From: Candidatus Melainabacteria bacterium RIFCSPHIGHO2_02_FULL_34_12
Lineage (GTDB): Bacteria; Cyanobacteriota; Vampirovibrionia; 2-02-FULL-35-15
Reading direction: 5' to 3'
DNA length: 64,000 bases
Assembly (NCBI GenBank): GCA_001784555.1
Contig: MFRM01000017.1
Span: forward strand, 40,020 to 104,019
Below are positions 9,911 through 18,690 of this stretch, one piece after another (position 1 is the first letter of the stretch; each line of letters opens with the position of its first letter). Position numbers and translations under genes: made by a program. The notes below the pieces were generated by a model. That model was given only the letters and a program-made list of their open reading frames with translations, did no database searches and was not told where the DNA came from.

Positions 9911-10865
9911 TTGCATCTAACTTTAATTTTTGAAACAGTTCCTTATCCTTACTAAAGGATGGATTATCAGTAGTTAAAAGTTTTTCGCCTGTAAATATAC
10001 TGTTAGCACCAGCCAGAAAACAAAGTGCCTGAAGTTCTTCACTCATTTCTAATCTACCAGCAGATAATCTGACTTTTGCTTTTGGTATAAATATTCTGGC
10101 AGTTGAAATAGAACGCACAATTTCAAAAGAATCAATAGGCTTCTGCCCTTCAAGTGGCGTACCCTTTACAGTAACAAGAGCATTTATGGGAACTGATTCA
10201 GGCTGCGGAGATAAATTAGCTAATGTTTTAATTAATTCAATTCTGTCTTTTCTATCTTCACCAAGACCAACAATTCCCCCGCAGCATACCTGAATCCCTG
10301 CATCTGAAACATTTTGAATGGTCTCTAATCGATCTTTATATGTCCTTGTAGTAATTATTTCTTTATAATATTCTTCCGAGGTATCAAGATTATGATTATA
10401 TGCAGTTAAGCCTGCATCCTTTAACCGTATAGCCTGCTCATAAGTTAACATTCCAAGAGTACAACAAACCTCCATCTTTAACGCAGCAACATTACTTACA
10501 ATATTTAAAATATCATCAAAATCTTTATTATCAGGTACATCTCTCCAGGCAGCACCCATACAAAATCTGGTAGCACCATTTTCCTTTGCATGTAATGCCT
10601 GTTTCAATACTTCATCCTTATGGAGAAGCTTATATTTTTCAATTTCTGTATTATATCTGGAACTTTGTGGACAATACTTACAATCTTCAGGACAATTACC
10701 GCTTTTAATATTACTAAGTGTACATAATTGTATTTTATTTAAAGGCTGATTTAGTCTATGAATTGAATGTGCTCTAAAAACAAGCTCCAGAAAAGGCAAA
10801 TCATAAATTTCAGCAACATCATCATAAGGATATAGATTCTTTAGGTTTTTAATTTTAACAGGCAA
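9906..10865 (-). CDS. bioB: biotin synthase (radical SAM)
   Basis: SNIKSGNCPEDCKYCPQSSRYNT radical SAM CxxxCxxC, YNHNLDTSEEYYKEIITTRTYKDRLET, GGIVGLGED. Confidence 0.97.
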   Translation of the reverse strand: MPVKIKNLKNLYPYDDVAEIYDLPFLELVFRAHSIHRLNQPLNKIQLCTLSNIKSGNCPEDCKYCPQSSRYNTEIEKYKLLHKDEVLKQALHAKENGATRFCMGAAWRDVPDNKDFDDILNIVSNVAALKMEVCCTLGMLTYEQAIRLKDAGLTAYNHNLDTSEEYYKEIITTRTYKDRLETIQNVSDAGIQVCCGGIVGLGEDRKDRIELIKTLANLSPQPESVPINALVTVKGTPLEGQKPIDSFEIVRSISTARIFIPKAKVRLSAGRLEMSEELQALCFLAGANSIFTGEKLLTTDNPSFSKDKELFQKLKLDAM

Positions 10866-11731
10866 TTTTTTTCTCCGGAAAATATAATTTTATCAGCTTT
10901 CATATTTATAGTTAAAAATGTAATATTTAAGACCTCTTCAAAAGATTGTTTTAAGTAATTCTCAGCACTGTGAAAGTCAATATTACAAGGTCCTAGCGTA
11001 ACGTCAACTAAATAATTAAGTGTCCCATTCACTGGGGGTGACGCCGGAAGGGAGGTGTCCATCCGAGGAGCTACTGCACCGCAGGATGGAGGGGAACCTA
11101 CAGGCGGCAGGACCCGCAGTGAATGGCGCAAGGTATGAAAACTTTGTTGACAATGTACTAGTTCACGGATTTTATTTAATTTTATTGATCCATGCTGCAA
11201 AATAGAATGTTTTTTTCTGCACTGAGCACTGCCAATAATTTTAGTATTATTTACAACAATATCAGCTGATGTCTTTGAATCAAAACAATTAAATTTACTA
11301 TCGTAGGATTTATCCGAATATCCAAAATCAGCAATTAATCCGTATTTATTTAAAAAAGAAATAAGGATACTTCCAATTTCAAAATATATTTTTCTGGCAC
11401 TTCCTGAATGATTAAAAACAAGAGAATATGTTATTTCAGACTCCGACGTATCATGATAGACAGCCTGACCACCTGTTATACGGTTAACCATATTTATATT
11501 ACAAAGATCGGATTTATAATTATGTTTTTTTATCTGACTCGCTCCCAGTGATAAAGTAGGCACTTCCCAGCCATATGTCCGCAGAACAGGTAATTTAATA
11601 TTGCCTTTATTCATTTCATCTAAGAGAAAAGCATCTAAAAGCATGTTTTGCAAGCCGGAAGAAATGCCTGTTTGCAAAAATATCCACTCTTTTGAAATGT
11701 TACTTAAATAATTTGAATCTTTTTTTATCAA
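10841..11731 (-). CDS. lipoate-protein ligase A-like protein, carrying an in-frame 34-codon palindromic insertion
   Basis: LRTYGWEVPTLSLGASQ, VNRITGGQAVYHDTSE (RRxTGGGAVYHD-like), KIIGSAQCRKKHSILQHGSI; GC-rich insert translated HSLRVLPPVGSPPSCGAVAPRMDTSLPASPPVNG. Confidence 0.85.
   Translation of the reverse strand: MIKKDSNYLSNISKEWIFLQTGISSGLQNMLLDAFLLDEMNKGNIKLPVLRTYGWEVPTLSLGASQIKKHNYKSDLCNINMVNRITGGQAVYHDTSESEITYSLVFNHSGSARKIYFEIGSILISFLNKYGLIADFGYSDKSYDSKFNCFDSKTSADIVVNNTKIIGSAQCRKKHSILQHGSIKLNKIRELVHCQQSFHTLRHSLRVLPPVGSPPSCGAVAPRMDTSLPASPPVNGTLNYLVDVTLGPCNIDFHSAENYLKQSFEEVLNITFLTINMKADKIIFSGEKNCLLKLKT
11025..11126. repeat. 102-bp GC-rich palindromic element inserted within a CDS
   Basis: Terminal inverted repeat CCATTCACTG(11025-11034)/CAGTGAATGG(11117-11126), extended by GGGT/ACCC after one mismatch; nested arms GTCCATCC/GGATGG; ~65% GC by hand count in an AT-rich gene. 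Confidence 0.85.
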
Positions 11732-12815
11732 GTTTTTTTAACTCCTCTTTACTTAGATCAACAAGATTTTGATTTGAAGCGATTTCAATTACTTTATTAA
11801 AAGAATTTATAGCTTCTTGCTTATTTTCAAGAACTGCATTTAATATGCCTAGATGAAAATAAGCTTCAGAATAATTCAGATTTAAATCTACAGCTTTTTG
11901 TAAGTTAGCAATTGCAGCAGTTAAATCTTTATCTTTTTCATGGTTTAAAGCTATATTGAAATAGACATCAGGAAATTGATTGTTTATTTCAATAACCTTG
12001 GAAAACTCAGCGTTTGAATCTGTCACTAAATCTTTATGATAATAGACGATTCCAAGTAAATTATGAGCAAGAAGAAGTAGTTTATTGTCCTTAAGCTCAT
12101 TAGGCAAAGCATTGCAGTCATCTAAAATTGATTTCAATAACCCAATTGCTTCATCATAATTATTTTTATCCAGAGAGATTCTTGCAAGGTTGTATTTTGC
12201 CGCTAAAAAATCAGGATGCTCAGCTATTATTTCCTTATATATATTTTCGGCACTACTCAGATTTCCTTTAGCATATTCCGTTGCTGCAATATTATATTTT
12301 TCAGTAATTTTATTATTTAATTCCTGTTTTTGCTTCTCTGATTCATTCTTTTTTTGCTCTGCATCAAGAACGTCTTGCTTAACAACAAAAACTATGGTTA
12401 CTTTATTTTTAATCGTAGAAATCACTTTTGGAGCCACCTGATTCTCCGGCAATAAATCAAAATCAATCGAGATGCTTTCTGTTTGTAAATCTATATTTTT
12501 ATTTACAGAAAGAGTCACATCTTTTATAAATGTTAATTGTTTGAGAAGATTACTAATCATTTCTTCATCTAACTTAAATTGTTTATGGTATTTAGCATTT
12601 ATAAACTTAACATTTAATTTGCTTGGCTCCTGAAGAAACACTACTTGTGGATATTTTTTTGCAACCTCAACAAATAGATGATTGTTTTCTGCTTTAAAAG
12701 AAATGATTTCAGAGAGAGAACTTTTGTCTTCTGCAAAAACCATTAACACTGTCAAAATTGACAGTGTTAATAAAGTAAATAATTTCAACTTCATGTTTAT
12801 ATTTTTAAAGAACAT
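11700..12815 (-). CDS. exported tetratricopeptide-repeat protein
   Basis: Signal peptide KLFTLLTLSILTVLMVFA; repeats such as YNIAATEYAKGNLSSAENIYKEIIAEHPDFLAAKYNLA and AYFHLGILNAVLENKQEAINSFNKVIEI. Confidence 0.85.
   Translation of the reverse strand: MFFKNINMKLKLFTLLTLSILTVLMVFAEDKSSLSEIISFKAENNHLFVEVAKKYPQVVFLQEPSKLNVKFINAKYHKQFKLDEEMISNLLKQLTFIKDVTLSVNKNIDLQTESISIDFDLLPENQVAPKVISTIKNKVTIVFVVKQDVLDAEQKKNESEKQKQELNNKITEKYNIAATEYAKGNLSSAENIYKEIIAEHPDFLAAKYNLARISLDKNNYDEAIGLLKSILDDCNALPNELKDNKLLLLAHNLLGIVYYHKDLVTDSNAEFSKVIEINNQFPDVYFNIALNHEKDKDLTAAIANLQKAVDLNLNYSEAYFHLGILNAVLENKQEAINSFNKVIEIASNQNLVDLSKEELKKLDKKRFKLFK
12743..12770. repeat. 28-bp palindrome (13-2-13) inside the signal-peptide coding region of the TPR gene
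   Basis: TTAACACTGTCAA-AA-TTGACAGTGTTAA read directly. Confidence 0.9.
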
Positions 12816-13985
12816 TTAAACAGCTTCTCCCAGGCGAGGATCAAGTTTTTTCATTTCAATCTCCGTATTAATACGCTCAATCGGCTCAGACAAATAAAAT
12901 GTTTTATTTTGGATTTCATTACGAATCAACCCTGCAATTTCAATAGCTCCTGACATACTGGACAATGGCGCTGACAAAGTAGGTTTATTATTAATTAAAA
13001 TCGTACTTGTTCTAAGTTCACTATAACTGCATTGTCCAAAGATTGGCTTTGTTCTGCGTGGAATTGAAAAATCAACAATTGTCGTATGAATTTTATCGTC
13101 GGTTATAGATAGAGAATGAGCGATTTCTTCATTTAAAACCGGGACAGGAATACCAATGCCTATATAAAGAACCGGTCCAAAAGACTTCAAATAACCGCCC
13201 CTTACCCATTTTGGATTCATTGAATTAATATCACAATTTGCTGATAAGGTTGTACCTGTAGCAAGAGGAATTCCAAATTTATTTCTTTTTTGGAGAGGAT
13301 TATGATTTGTACCATGACCAGTTATAAAACCCTGCGAACCTGCTATCCAGATTTTTGTTCCTATACCCACTGTTTTACAAAATGGATCATTAATAAGTGG
13401 GTTAAGGTAACTTGAAGAATTATAAGTAGAATTTTCAAGCTTTCCTATTAAAGTACCCATGTATGAATTAATGTCTTTATCTCCAGAATTTGCAGCAACA
13501 ATATTATTTTGGGTAACTGCCTGATTAAGTATTAATCGAGCTTGATTTAATTGCTTCAGATTAAACCACGTTTCAAATTCTTTATTTGTAAAAACTTCTA
13601 AATGTTTTCCAAATCCTTTTAAATGTATGTCTTTCCCTTTTACTAATTCCTCCAATACATGAGAGCCTCCATACTCATGATTTTCTATAGATGAAGCAAC
13701 ACAGGATAAAACCAAATCCGTAGGTCCGACAGGATATGCATGAATATCGTTAATATATGCTTGGGAAAAATAAATCAATGGATCGGTTTGACCAAAACTT
13801 AAATACAATAATGCATTTACATGCATTTCAAAAGCACTACAAACAACTACATCTATATTTTCCAGTAAGTACTTAACTCCTTTTTCCTTAATTACTTCCT
13901 TAGATTCAAGCGCAGTCAGTACCTTTGCTGTGCCTGTCTTAATCTTTTCATTTATCTCGCTGTACGATCTATTCATATCAATCAT
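12816..13985 (-). CDS. DUF39 / HcyBio family protein (homocysteine biosynthesis, aspartate semialdehyde sulfurtransferase family)
   Basis: VDVVVCSAFEMHVNAL-like segment, AYINDIHAYPVGPTDLVLSCVASSIENHEYGGSHVLEELVKGK, GTKIWIAGSQGFITGHGTNHNP. Confidence 0.8.
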   Translation of the reverse strand: MIDMNRSYSEINEKIKTGTAKVLTALESKEVIKEKGVKYLLENIDVVVCSAFEMHVNALLYLSFGQTDPLIYFSQAYINDIHAYPVGPTDLVLSCVASSIENHEYGGSHVLEELVKGKDIHLKGFGKHLEVFTNKEFETWFNLKQLNQARLILNQAVTQNNIVAANSGDKDINSYMGTLIGKLENSTYNSSSYLNPLINDPFCKTVGIGTKIWIAGSQGFITGHGTNHNPLQKRNKFGIPLATGTTLSANCDINSMNPKWVRGGYLKSFGPVLYIGIGIPVPVLNEEIAHSLSITDDKIHTTIVDFSIPRRTKPIFGQCSYSELRTSTILINNKPTLSAPLSSMSGAIEIAGLIRNEIQNKTFYLSEPIERINTEIEMKKLDPRLGEAV

Positions 13986-14006
13986 TTTAGCAGCTAGAAT
14001 ATATAT

Positions 14007-14972
14007 GTGGATATAACAAAAGAAACAAAAGTAGGGGTTATTTGTGGTGGTATATCAAGCGAACGAGAAATCTCACTCAGGTCAGGATTAAATTCATTTA
14101 ATGCACTAAAGAAAATAGGCTATAAAAATACAGCTCTTATAGACATAAAATCTCCAGATGATATTTTTAATTTAAAAAATAAGATTGAAATTGCCTTTTT
14201 ACTTACACATGGAAAATACGGCGAAGATGGTGCTATTCAGGGAATCCTTGAATGGTTAAAGATTCCCTATACGGGTTCATCTGTGCTAGCTAGTGCTATT
14301 TCAATGGACAAATGGCTAACTAAACTAATAGCAAGAAGTAACAACATTTCTACTCCAAAAGGACAGGTAATCAATAAATCACATAAGCAAAACATTAGCC
14401 TGGAAATGGAAAGCATTTGGCATGATCTAACAAAAAAAGAACAAGCAGTATTTTTAAAACCCAGAGACGATGGATCTAGCGTAAACACCTTTAAAATTAA
14501 AACTCTGGAAGAATTAAAAAATAAAATAAACAGCATCGATTTAAATGCATCTGATTATATTGTTGAAGAGTTTATCCCCGGAAGAGAACTTACAGTAAGC
14601 TTACTTGAAGTTAAAAATCAGCTAAAAGTCCTTCCTGTTCTTGAATTAAAACCAAAAAATGAATTCTATGATTTTGAAGCAAAATATACCAAAGGACTTA
14701 CAGAATTTATTCTTCCTGCAAAATTAGACACTCAAGCTCTTAAAGAACTGGAAGATAAAGCCCTGGGAATTTTTACAAGTGTGGGATGTTCTTCTTTTGG
14801 AAGAGTTGATTTTATATTGGATCAAAATAATATTCCATATTTATTAGAGATAAATTCATTACCCGGCATGACAGATACCAGCGACCTCCCTGCACAAGCA
14901 AACCATGCTGGAATTAAATATGATGAGCTTGTTGAAATAATTCTTTTTTCTGCAAGGCTTCACAAACATTAA
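14007..14972 (+). CDS. ddl: D-alanine--D-alanine ligase (GTG start)
   Basis: VICGGISSEREISLRSG, LLTHGKYGEDGAIQG, YTGSSVLASAISMDKWLTK, LLEINSLPGMTDTSDLP. Confidence 0.97.
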   Translation: MDITKETKVGVICGGISSEREISLRSGLNSFNALKKIGYKNTALIDIKSPDDIFNLKNKIEIAFLLTHGKYGEDGAIQGILEWLKIPYTGSSVLASAISMDKWLTKLIARSNNISTPKGQVINKSHKQNISLEMESIWHDLTKKEQAVFLKPRDDGSSVNTFKIKTLEELKNKINSIDLNASDYIVEEFIPGRELTVSLLEVKNQLKVLPVLELKPKNEFYDFEAKYTKGLTEFILPAKLDTQALKELEDKALGIFTSVGCSSFGRVDFILDQNNIPYLLEINSLPGMTDTSDLPAQANHAGIKYDELVEIILFSARLHKH

Positions 14973-15134
14973 ATAAACCGACTTCCTTAAAATCGGCTAT
15001 CCCTGCTGCAAGCAACAGGGTATTACGCCGATTTTTGACTTCGTCACCAGTCGTCGGGATTTGGAAGTCGGTTTGATTTCGCTTGCTAAATCCCTCGTGG
15101 CAAGCCACGGGGTATTACGCTTCGCTCAAATAAG
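14972..15134. repeat. R1 dispersed compound palindromic repeat, copy 2
   Basis: AAACCGACTTCC(14975-14986)/GGAAGTCGGTTT(15063-15074); hairpins CCCTGCTG-CAAG-CAACAGGG (15001-15020) and CCCTCGTGG-CAAG-CCACGGGG (15092-15112), each followed by TATTACGC; ends TTCGCTCAAATAAG. Confidence 0.92.
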
Positions 15135-15138
15135 TTTC

Positions 15139-15248
15139 ACTGAAAAAGTCACTTTTTTATGCTCAGCATATGCCCTTTCGCTCCCTTACACCCTAGGAGG
15201 GATACGCTCGCTCCAGGGCATATGCTGAGCTTTTGTGACTTTTTCAGT
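15139..15248. repeat. 110-bp nested palindrome between ddl and dnaB
   Basis: ACTGAAAAAGTCAC(15139-15152)/GTGACTTTTTCAGT(15235-15248) and GCTCAGCATATGCCCT(15161-15176)/AGGGCATATGCTGAGC(15215-15230), both perfect. Confidence 0.92.
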
Positions 15249-15267
15249 AGTTTAATAACTCAGCTTT

Positions 15268-16656
15268 CTACACAAACGTTCTTGCAGGATTCCTAAACTT
15301 TGTAATATTTGGCTGGAATAAAATAGTTAACCGCCCTGTTGGACCATTACGTTGTTTTGCAATTATTACTTCAGCCTCGCCTTTATTTGTAGTTTCCGGA
15401 TTATAGTATTCATCCCGGTAAATAAACATTACAATATCTGCATCTTGTTCTATTGAGCCACTTTCACGCAGGTCCGATAACATTGGTTTTTTATTCTGAC
15501 GTGCTTCAACTGCTCTTGAAAGCTGGCTTATAGCAATTACAGGTACATCAAGTTCACGAGCAAGCGCCTTTAGACCACGCGAAATATCAGATATTTCCTG
15601 AACCCGATTATCAGCTCTATGTCCTTCCATAAGCTGCAGGTAATCTACTATAACAAGATCTAGTTTTCCAAGTTCAGTTTTTAATCTTCTGGTTTTAGCT
15701 TTCATTTCCATGACAGTTAAAACTGCTGTATCATCCACATAAATCTGAGCATCACCTAAATCTCCAAATGCAATACCTAGCTTGGTCCAATCATCCTGCT
15801 GCAATTGACCAAATCTCATTTTATTTGCATCTACCGCTGCCCTTGAACATACCATTCTCTGTATAACCTGTTCTTTTGACATTTCAAGACTAAACAGAGC
15901 AACTGTTTTTTTTTGTACTACACCAACATGCTCAGCTACATTTAAGGCAAATGCTGTTTTACCCATACTGGGTCTGGCAGCAAGAATAATTAAATCTGAT
16001 TTTTGCAATCCCGAAGTAAGTGCATTTAAGTCATAAAAACCTGTATCAAGTCCCAGAAGTTCACCCTTGTTTTGTTCACGCTGCTCAAGCCTTTCCCAGG
16101 TATCATTTACAAGACTACTGATTTGAACCAAGGTCTGACTGGTTCTTTTTTGTCCAAGATTAAAAATTAGCTGTTCAGCTCTTTCTACAGCATTCTCAGC
16201 CTGAGATTCTTCATATCCAATTTTTGCAATGGAGTTACCAGCATAAATAATTTCACGTAACAAGTATTTTTCATATACAATTTGAGCATATTTTTCAGCA
16301 TTTACAGCAAGAGGAGCATGAGAAAGCAAAAGTCCAATATAAAGCCTTCCTCCAACCTCATCTATTTGATTATTATTCTGCAAGTATTCAGACAATGTTA
16401 AAGGGTCTACAGGATCATTCTTATCATATATTTTCAGTATGGCATCATAGATCATCTGATGGGATGGTTTGTAAAAATATCTGGAATTAGGAAGTATTTC
16501 AATAATCTTATTCAGGCAATCGCTCTGAGCAAGGACAGCACCTATTACAGCTTGTTCAGCTTCTTGGGACTGCGGCAGAAGCAAATAATTATCTTCATTT
16601 GCACCATGAATAATATTACTTGCAGCAAACCTGTTACCAATATTACTTTTTTCCAT
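15268..16656 (-). CDS. dnaB: replicative DNA helicase DnaB
   Basis: LPQSQEAEQAVIGAVL, LIILAARPSMGKTAFALNVAEH, LVIVDYLQLM, VIAISQLSRAVE, DLRESGSIEQDADIVMFIYRDEYY. Confidence 0.98.
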   Translation of the reverse strand: MEKSNIGNRFAASNIIHGANEDNYLLLPQSQEAEQAVIGAVLAQSDCLNKIIEILPNSRYFYKPSHQMIYDAILKIYDKNDPVDPLTLSEYLQNNNQIDEVGGRLYIGLLLSHAPLAVNAEKYAQIVYEKYLLREIIYAGNSIAKIGYEESQAENAVERAEQLIFNLGQKRTSQTLVQISSLVNDTWERLEQREQNKGELLGLDTGFYDLNALTSGLQKSDLIILAARPSMGKTAFALNVAEHVGVVQKKTVALFSLEMSKEQVIQRMVCSRAAVDANKMRFGQLQQDDWTKLGIAFGDLGDAQIYVDDTAVLTVMEMKAKTRRLKTELGKLDLVIVDYLQLMEGHRADNRVQEISDISRGLKALARELDVPVIAISQLSRAVEARQNKKPMLSDLRESGSIEQDADIVMFIYRDEYYNPETTNKGEAEVIIAKQRNGPTGRLTILFQPNITKFRNPARTFV

Positions 16657-16850
16657 TTTTTCTCAGTTCTTCCCAACTTCTCATATAGGCACAAATAAAA
16701 TAAACTGTATTTTAATAGATTAATTGTAGCAAGTTGATCATATAGAATCTTCACAGTAAATTCAATAACAAATATTGTTAAAAAGTTGTAAAATTATAGC
16801 GTTCTAGCTGACAAAAACTTATTTGCCTTAAACAAGTCAGGATGAAATAA

Positions 16851-17405
16851 ATGGAAATTATAGATGAAGCAAGAAATATCGTCTTAATAGGACTCATGGG
16901 GTCCGGGAAATCAGCCATTGGAAGAACTATTGCAAAAAAACTAGGAAGAAGGTTTATAGATACAGACAGATATATAGAAAGAAAAGCCGGAAAGACGGTT
17001 GCTGAGATATTTCAAACAGACGGAGAATCTGCTTTTCGAAATTTTGAAAAGGAGTCAATAAAAAAAATATCTCAATATGTCGGAATAGTTATTGCTACTG
17101 GCGGCGGAGCGATTAAAGATCCAGAAAACTTCAGGTTTTTAAAGGAATCTGGATGGATAATTGCTCTATATGCATCTCCTGAAACTTTATACAAAAGGAT
17201 CAGCGGAAAGAGAATAAGACCTCTTTTATTGAATGAAAAAAATCCAATCAAAAAACTTGAAGAAATATCTAACGAACGCAAGCAAATGTATGCGATGGCA
17301 GACTTTCAGGTAGATACAGAAGACAAGGACATAAATCAAATAGCAGATGAAATAATAAGCTTATTGAACGTTAGTAATTTTAGCCCGATACAGGATGCTG
17401 GGTAA
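16851..17405 (+). CDS. aroK: shikimate kinase
   Basis: NIVLIGLMGSGKSAIGRTIAKKLGRRFIDTD, ATGGGAI, RPLL. Confidence 0.96.
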   Translation: MEIIDEARNIVLIGLMGSGKSAIGRTIAKKLGRRFIDTDRYIERKAGKTVAEIFQTDGESAFRNFEKESIKKISQYVGIVIATGGGAIKDPENFRFLKESGWIIALYASPETLYKRISGKRIRPLLLNEKNPIKKLEEISNERKQMYAMADFQVDTEDKDINQIADEIISLLNVSNFSPIQDAG

Positions 17406-17423
17406 AGATAAAAGATGAAAGAT
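17402..17423. repeat. period-7 tandem repeat AAAGATA/AAAGATG x3 spanning the aroB start codon
   Basis: TAAAGATAAAAGATGAAAGATGAAA, with the annotated aroB ATG at 17415. Confidence 0.7.
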
Positions 17424-18524
17424 GAAATTATAAAAGTCAGTTTAAAAGAAAAAAGTTATAAGGTCTTTATAAGAAACAAAATTCTGAATGATTGTGGATT
17501 ATATTTAGAACCATTGAATTTAAGTAAAAAGATTTTACTTGTTTCTCAGAATAAAGTACCAAAATCATACCGCGACCAGACAGAAAAAAGTCTCAAAAAA
17601 TCAGGATATAAAGTGTTCAAGATCATTCTTCAGTCCGGAGAAACATATAAAAACAAAGAATCATTATTAAAAATAATAAAATCTGCCGTTAAAAACAAGT
17701 TTGAAAGAAACGATTCATTTCTTGCGCTGGGCGGGGGAGTAATAAGCGATCTTACAGGTTTTGCTGCTTCAATTTACTATCGTGGAGTAAATTTTATATG
17801 CCTCCCCACTACGTTGCTTGGCATGGTAGATGCATCTATAGGAGGCAAAACCTCAATAAATATTAAAGAAGGGAAGAATCTGCTTGGGACATTTTATCAA
17901 CCCAGGGTTATTTTAATTGATCCCTATTGCATAAAAACATTACCAGAAAAAGAACTTTTAACAGGAATGGGAGAAGTCATTAAATATGCCTTACTTGAAA
18001 GAACTGCCAGAAAGATATTTTCCGGGCAAAGCTTTTTTAATTACTTAAGGAAAAACAAAAATAACATATTGAAAAAATCACTAACTGAAATTTTAAAAAT
18101 CATTACTCATTCTGCCAAGATTAAGGCAAAAATCGTAAGCAAGGATGAAAAAGAATCAAACTTAAGAGCAATACTTAATCTTGGACACACCTTTGCTCAT
18201 GGAATTGAACAAGCTTATAATTATAAAAAATACACTCATGGAGAAGCCGTTAGTATCGGAATGTGCTTAGCTTCAAAACTTGCCTATAATCATGGCTTTA
18301 TTAAAAAACACCTGGCTGATTTAGTAATTGAATTAATTGATTCCTACAAACTGCCAACAGAAACAGAAAACGAAAAGACCGAAAGTATAATCAAATCAAT
18401 GCTTCTTGATAAAAAAGTAAAAGACGGAAAGCTTAGATTTATATTGCCTTATCAAAATATTGGAACCGTAAAAATAATCAGTACTATTCCCATAACAGAA
18501 GTCAAAGCATTGCTTGAATCATAG
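17415..18524 (+). CDS. aroB: 3-dehydroquinate synthase
   Basis: LALGGGVISDLTGFAASIYYRGVNFICLPTTLLGMVDASIGGKT, LNLGHTFAHGIE, HGEAVSIGM. Confidence 0.97.
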   Translation: MKDEIIKVSLKEKSYKVFIRNKILNDCGLYLEPLNLSKKILLVSQNKVPKSYRDQTEKSLKKSGYKVFKIILQSGETYKNKESLLKIIKSAVKNKFERNDSFLALGGGVISDLTGFAASIYYRGVNFICLPTTLLGMVDASIGGKTSINIKEGKNLLGTFYQPRVILIDPYCIKTLPEKELLTGMGEVIKYALLERTARKIFSGQSFFNYLRKNKNNILKKSLTEILKIITHSAKIKAKIVSKDEKESNLRAILNLGHTFAHGIEQAYNYKKYTHGEAVSIGMCLASKLAYNHGFIKKHLADLVIELIDSYKLPTETENEKTESIIKSMLLDKKVKDGKLRFILPYQNIGTVKIISTIPITEVKALLES

Positions 18525-18529
18525 ATTTT

Positions 18530-18690
18530 TTATTTGAGCGAAGCGTAATACCCAGTGGCTTGCCACTGAGATATAAGTGAGCGAAATCAAACCGACTTCC
18601 AAATCCGACGTCCGGTGACAAAGTTAAAAATCGGTGTAATATCCTACTGCTTGCGGCAGGAACGACCAATTTTAGAGAAGTCGGTTTATT
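18530..18690. repeat. R1 dispersed compound palindromic repeat, copy 3 (inverted relative to copies 1 and 2)
   Basis: TTATTTGAGCGAAGCGTAATACCC start; hairpins CAGTGG-CTTG-CCACTG (18553-18568) and CCTACTG-CTTG-CGGCAGG; AAACCGACTTC(18589-)/GAAGTCGGTTT(18677-18687). Confidence 0.9.

Noticed and set aside
11020-11205. 61-aa plus-strand ORF through the palindromic insert
   Set aside because: Treated as a by-product of the element being open on both strands; no evidence that it is translated.
5122-18690. R1 hairpins considered as CRISPR-like repeats
   Set aside because: Only two modules per locus, no regular spacers, no cas genes; structure fits a REP/MITE-like element instead.
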